From Notospermus geniculatus (Eukaryota > Nemertea > Pilidiophora > Heteronemertea > Lineidae), in assembly GCA_002633025.1 (NCBI GenBank), contig NMRB01000252.1:163193-227192 (forward strand): a DNA stretch of 64,000 nucleotides, written 5' to 3'. The position numbers and the translations under genes are program-made. Positions 61,701-64,000 of the stretch are shown here, piece after piece; position 1 is the stretch's first letter, and each line of letters starts with the position of its first letter. Below the pieces are notes generated by a model that was not told the origin of the DNA, did not search any database, and saw only the letters and a program-made list of their open reading frames with translations.

Positions 61701-63300
61701 CAGTTATGTCTATGTAATGAGAGTGCCGCTCAGTTCAACTGATTCTGCAAAGACTTCTGATAAAATGCTTTGAACTGCAGGTTTATCTTGTACATTTCGG
61801 ATTCCTGTGGTGAACATATAACTCATCCTTACCAAACTTTAATCAAACAACATTCTGCTGTAGGTTTCCATCATACTTTGTAGGATAAAATAGATTCATA
61901 CGTGTGTTCTGTTGTTCCTCTATTTCAGTATCAAAGTTTCCAGTTCAACAGTGCAATGCAGGTGAATGCCGAAGCTGTTAGTCGAAGTTTTATCCAAAGA
62001 ACAATGATTATTGGGTGATGGAGCATTATTGGGTGATGGAGACTGGTGGTCCATAGTCCTATTTCCTGCCTGTCCCTGAATCTTCATATGATGCACTGTG
62101 GCTAGGAGGGGGGTGCATAGCTGACATCACATGTAAACAGAGTAGCCATTGCCGTGCTTGTCATGTTTTCTTACTGAGAACCTTCATTTATGATCAGACT
62201 GTTGATTCTGAAGGATCTACAACAGCTACTGTCTGTTCAATCATAAACCCATTCATAATGTCATTGCATCAGTTGGTGCGGCATCTTGTCTTCATCTCTT
62301 TGCAGACCTTACTGTTTTATTTTGTTGAAAACTTCTCAAAGAACCCTGCCTTTATTCTACATGTATTGGAGAAAGTGATGTCCCTGCCTTCAGTGGATGA
62401 TATCCTACAAGGTGAAGACCAAGAAATGAGGTAAAGATACCCGTGCTACTGTAAACTAAAACAAACTCGAACAGTCTTATGCTTCAGCTTTAATACCGGA
62501 ATTAATCACTTCTTGTCTTTTTGCAGAATTTCATCACTGTTTGAACAGGAAGAATTCAACATCTTCGCTGAGAAAACTTCATTCCACAGTCTTCTGTGTG
62601 ACTTGCTAAAGGTAGGTCCTTCGTTGCTCAACTTAAAGACACCACTTAAAGAGATTGCAAGAAATGGTTGAAGTAGTTGTTTACTTTCAGGGTATGCTTA
62701 GGAATGCTGACCCCTTGCCTGAAGAAGTTGTGGGAAGACTGAAGAAGGTTGCTGTATCCTTGGCTGAGAACATGAGAAAAGCTATAGAATACTTACAACG
62801 GGATCTCAGTGGTGAGTTTTATAAGATAGTTGATGGCTTAATGCACGGAAGTAAATTCCCTGTACGTGCCCCTGAACGTCATTGCCATCACTGTCGTCTT
62901 CGTGACTGGTACTGCAGTGGGAGTTCACCATGCTGCATACCATTTGTAATGTGAAGTTCATTGAACAACCTCTAGGTGTAGCTGAAGTCTTGTTTCATCA
63001 CAACACCAAACATCGTTCAAAGATATTGTAATGTGAAAGGGACAAAGCTTACTACACATCTCAAATGAACAAGGTTCTCATTCTGTTGGCATCTGATGGT
63101 AATCTCATTTCATTTCAGAACATCCTGTCTTCAATGCCCTATTGAACCAAAAAGTGTTCCATACAGTCACAAGCTTCCAGAGGCTTTCCAGACTGCTGCC
63201 CGATGTGCTGGCTGGATCATCCTGTGATGAGGAAACCGTGGCTTCCTTGAAGAAGGTCTCAAAGGAGCTTGCTGTTCTACTTGGTGCTGAAGAATCTTGA
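49775..63300 (+). CDS. THADA homologue 2, complete, about 33 exons
   Basis: Start MEPQIRANNIL at 49775 (ACCATGG). Exons 1-23 join in frame: 49775-49815, 50137-50329, 50559-50670, 50848-51002, 51930-52127, 52316-52430, 52652-53331, 53517-53626, 53931-54020, 54135-54427, 54543-54755, 55068-55217, 55362-55477, 55791-55969, 56334-56527, 56710-56868, 57410-57546, 57817-57948, 58027-58131, 58256-58366, 58546-58786, 59112-59589 and 59750-59939. Exon 24 is unresolved (about 60046-60172). Exons 60309-60488, 60658-60893, 61099-61266, 61590-61692, 61929-61961, 62306-62430, 62527-62611, 62691-62811 and 63119-63300 finish it at about 1900 aa, close to human THADA. Family blocks: IWTNWDNPVK, RGKHRLLMALLEF, FIRIRDSCLAMLKSLE, SICPGASYQRL, GAIEGCNYGFVKFM, VTRRSAGLPLLIQ, NVMETLFKDATRSL, SPSWATRNAALHLFG, LHPSVFPLLAILSRL, SPVYQVRELAATTS and NHLHGKLLLV. 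It is divergent from THADA1. Confidence 0.85.
51042..51841. mobile_element. 800-bp TIR transposon-like element in THADA2 intron 4
   Basis: Terminal inverted repeats of roughly 57 bp (outer GGGTGAGGTCAGAATTCCG, inner TTACAGATCTGT) with few mismatches. The interior has a self-complementary stretch of CTGTTAACAGG / CTGTTAGCAGCC units (51662-51735) and a hairpin (51738-51771). A 64-codon frame (51494-51688) has no recognised domain. A 3-bp ATA may be the target duplication. Class unassigned. Confidence 0.85.
52940..53045 (+). repeat. Coding low-complexity Gln/Asp/Gly tract in THADA2
   Basis: Repeated CAAGGTCAAG / CAGGATCAAG hexamer-based units encode an alternating Gln-Asp-Gln-Gly tract, then Cys/Gly-rich sequence, inside the long exon 52652-53331. 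It has no counterpart in human THADA and probably forms a flexible loop. Confidence 0.8.
53791..53854. repeat. Hairpin in THADA2 intron 8
   Basis: Arms AGGGGTTCTTAGTGCTCACT / GAAAGCACTAAGAACCTG, further extended by CCCTC/GAGGG, surround a 10-nt loop. Confidence 0.75.
54908..55018. mobile_element. GGAACCTCTC-family MITE fragment, THADA2 intron 11
   Basis: The 3' part of the family: TTAAGGACACCAAAGTTCAA, the internal AAATTGGTCATTTCTATTCA block and the closing AGAGGTTCCATTGTA. It ends 49 nt before the next exon (55068). Confidence 0.75.
56954..57268. repeat. 29-31 bp minisatellite in THADA2 intron 16
   Basis: About ten copies of GTTGTCTTCATGTAGTTACA-GTACAGTAGG-type units with moderate divergence. 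One unit carries an insertion including GGCCTAG. Confidence 0.93.
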
Positions 63301-64000
63301 GCGGTCTTTTGGAAAAAAGCTCTGGTTACAAAGGACGACAAGTCACACAAGCTGCATACATATGGAGCAGTGGTCTTCCATCAAATCTTTTCTTGCCGAT
63401 TTCTCATGTACACATTTGAGGGAGTGTGTGGCAGAGTCCACTTATCTTTTCTACTGTTAGCTGCCAGAAAAATATAAATGACGACAGCAGATGAAGTATT
63501 TCATCCCAGGAGAAGATGTAATTAGCCACATGGATCTCCTGGGTGTCGTTTGCCATACAACTGTGGACCAGTCACATTTTACTAATGATTAAAAAGTTGT
63601 TATCTTCTGTGATCAGACAAATGTATACTTTTTATCTCATTGAGTAAATTATATCTCACTGATCTGTTCATTGTTCTTCTCTGACTCCCACCATTTGATA
63701 GTTTTTATCTATCAACCAATCAATGGTGAGTATCAATTTGAAGATTTTATCTTGTTCCCTGCTGTGTTGTGTTCATTCTCAATGTTGTGTCTCTATTTAT
63801 GTATGCATGTAACATTTTCTTTTTTCAACAACCAGTACATGTATACTGTTTTAGAGGGTAAGTACAGTGTTACAAAGACTCATCATTTCTGTGAGCCTGT
63901 TGCTTTTGTTCCGACATACAGATTTTTCAGTGACTTTCATTATTACATGCTGACCCTGGCATGTAATAATGACTACTCTAACTTGCCATGCGTTGTTGTC
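63301..64000. other. THADA2 3' flank
   Basis: No further gene seen. ATTAAA near 63588 is a possible poly(A) signal. A short perfect hairpin, CATTATTACATGC over an 8-nt loop, lies at 63938-63971. Confidence 0.5.

Noticed and set aside
63938-63971. Hairpin CATTATTACATGC as a terminator or small RNA
   Set aside because: Bacterial-type terminators do not apply, and a 13-bp AT-rich stem alone does not support an RNA gene.

Overview
The window is animal nuclear DNA: short exons with GT/AG introns, about 40% GC, no operons. Frequent TACATGTA, ACCGGTA and AGGCCTAGGCCT words, large numbers of small palindromic transposons and the gene content suggest a marine invertebrate deuterostome. I favour an echinoderm or hemichordate, but the sequence alone does not prove it. 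Three runs of N (27035-27280, 39824-39876, and a single base at 47194) mark assembly gaps.

Layout, left to right. 1-8139 (-): a THADA homologue, cut by the left edge so that its C-terminal half is missing. 9387-9824 (-): MRPS12, divergent from WDR74 at 10842-14691 (+, 10 exons). 14692-18056: gene-free and rich in foldback elements. 18057-25879 (-): a 9-exon NB-ARC/TPR protein of the STAND class (here STAND1, 1513 aa). 25880-31562: gene-free, holding a gap, repeat arrays and a CRE-like satellite. 31563-38297 (-): a second NB-ARC/TPR gene (STAND2, 1319 aa) with the same nine-exon plan. About 40.6-41.9 kb (+): a small SLIRP-like RRM protein whose first exon is not seen. 43548-46849 (-): KPTN (kaptin), divergent from PNO1 at 47196-49268 (+). 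49775-63300 (+): a second, complete THADA homologue (THADA2) of about 33 exons.

Functionally the window mixes housekeeping RNA and ribosome genes (WDR74 and PNO1 in ribosome assembly, MRPS12 and SLIRP-like in mitochondria, two THADA-family proteins for tRNA Cm32 modification), a nutrient-sensing subunit (KPTN of KICSTOR) and a pair of innate-immunity-type STAND NTPases.

The most interesting signal is the STAND pair. Both genes have nine coding exons, four of the seven internal ones with identical length, so they are tandem duplicates. STAND2 keeps Walker A, Walker B and an MHD-like motif. STAND1 keeps Walker A but has lost the Walker B acidic residues and the MHD histidine. This looks like a regulator/executor pair, as in paired plant NLRs. 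Neither has an N-terminal effector domain. Both carry TPRs and then a long disordered tail with a shared Y-x-PP-x-T-x-W-x-PP motif. Secondary signals are the two THADA genes, a SINE whose tail forms a splice acceptor, an array of eleven TGACGTCA sites, and a 19-bp motif repeated at three gene 5' regions.
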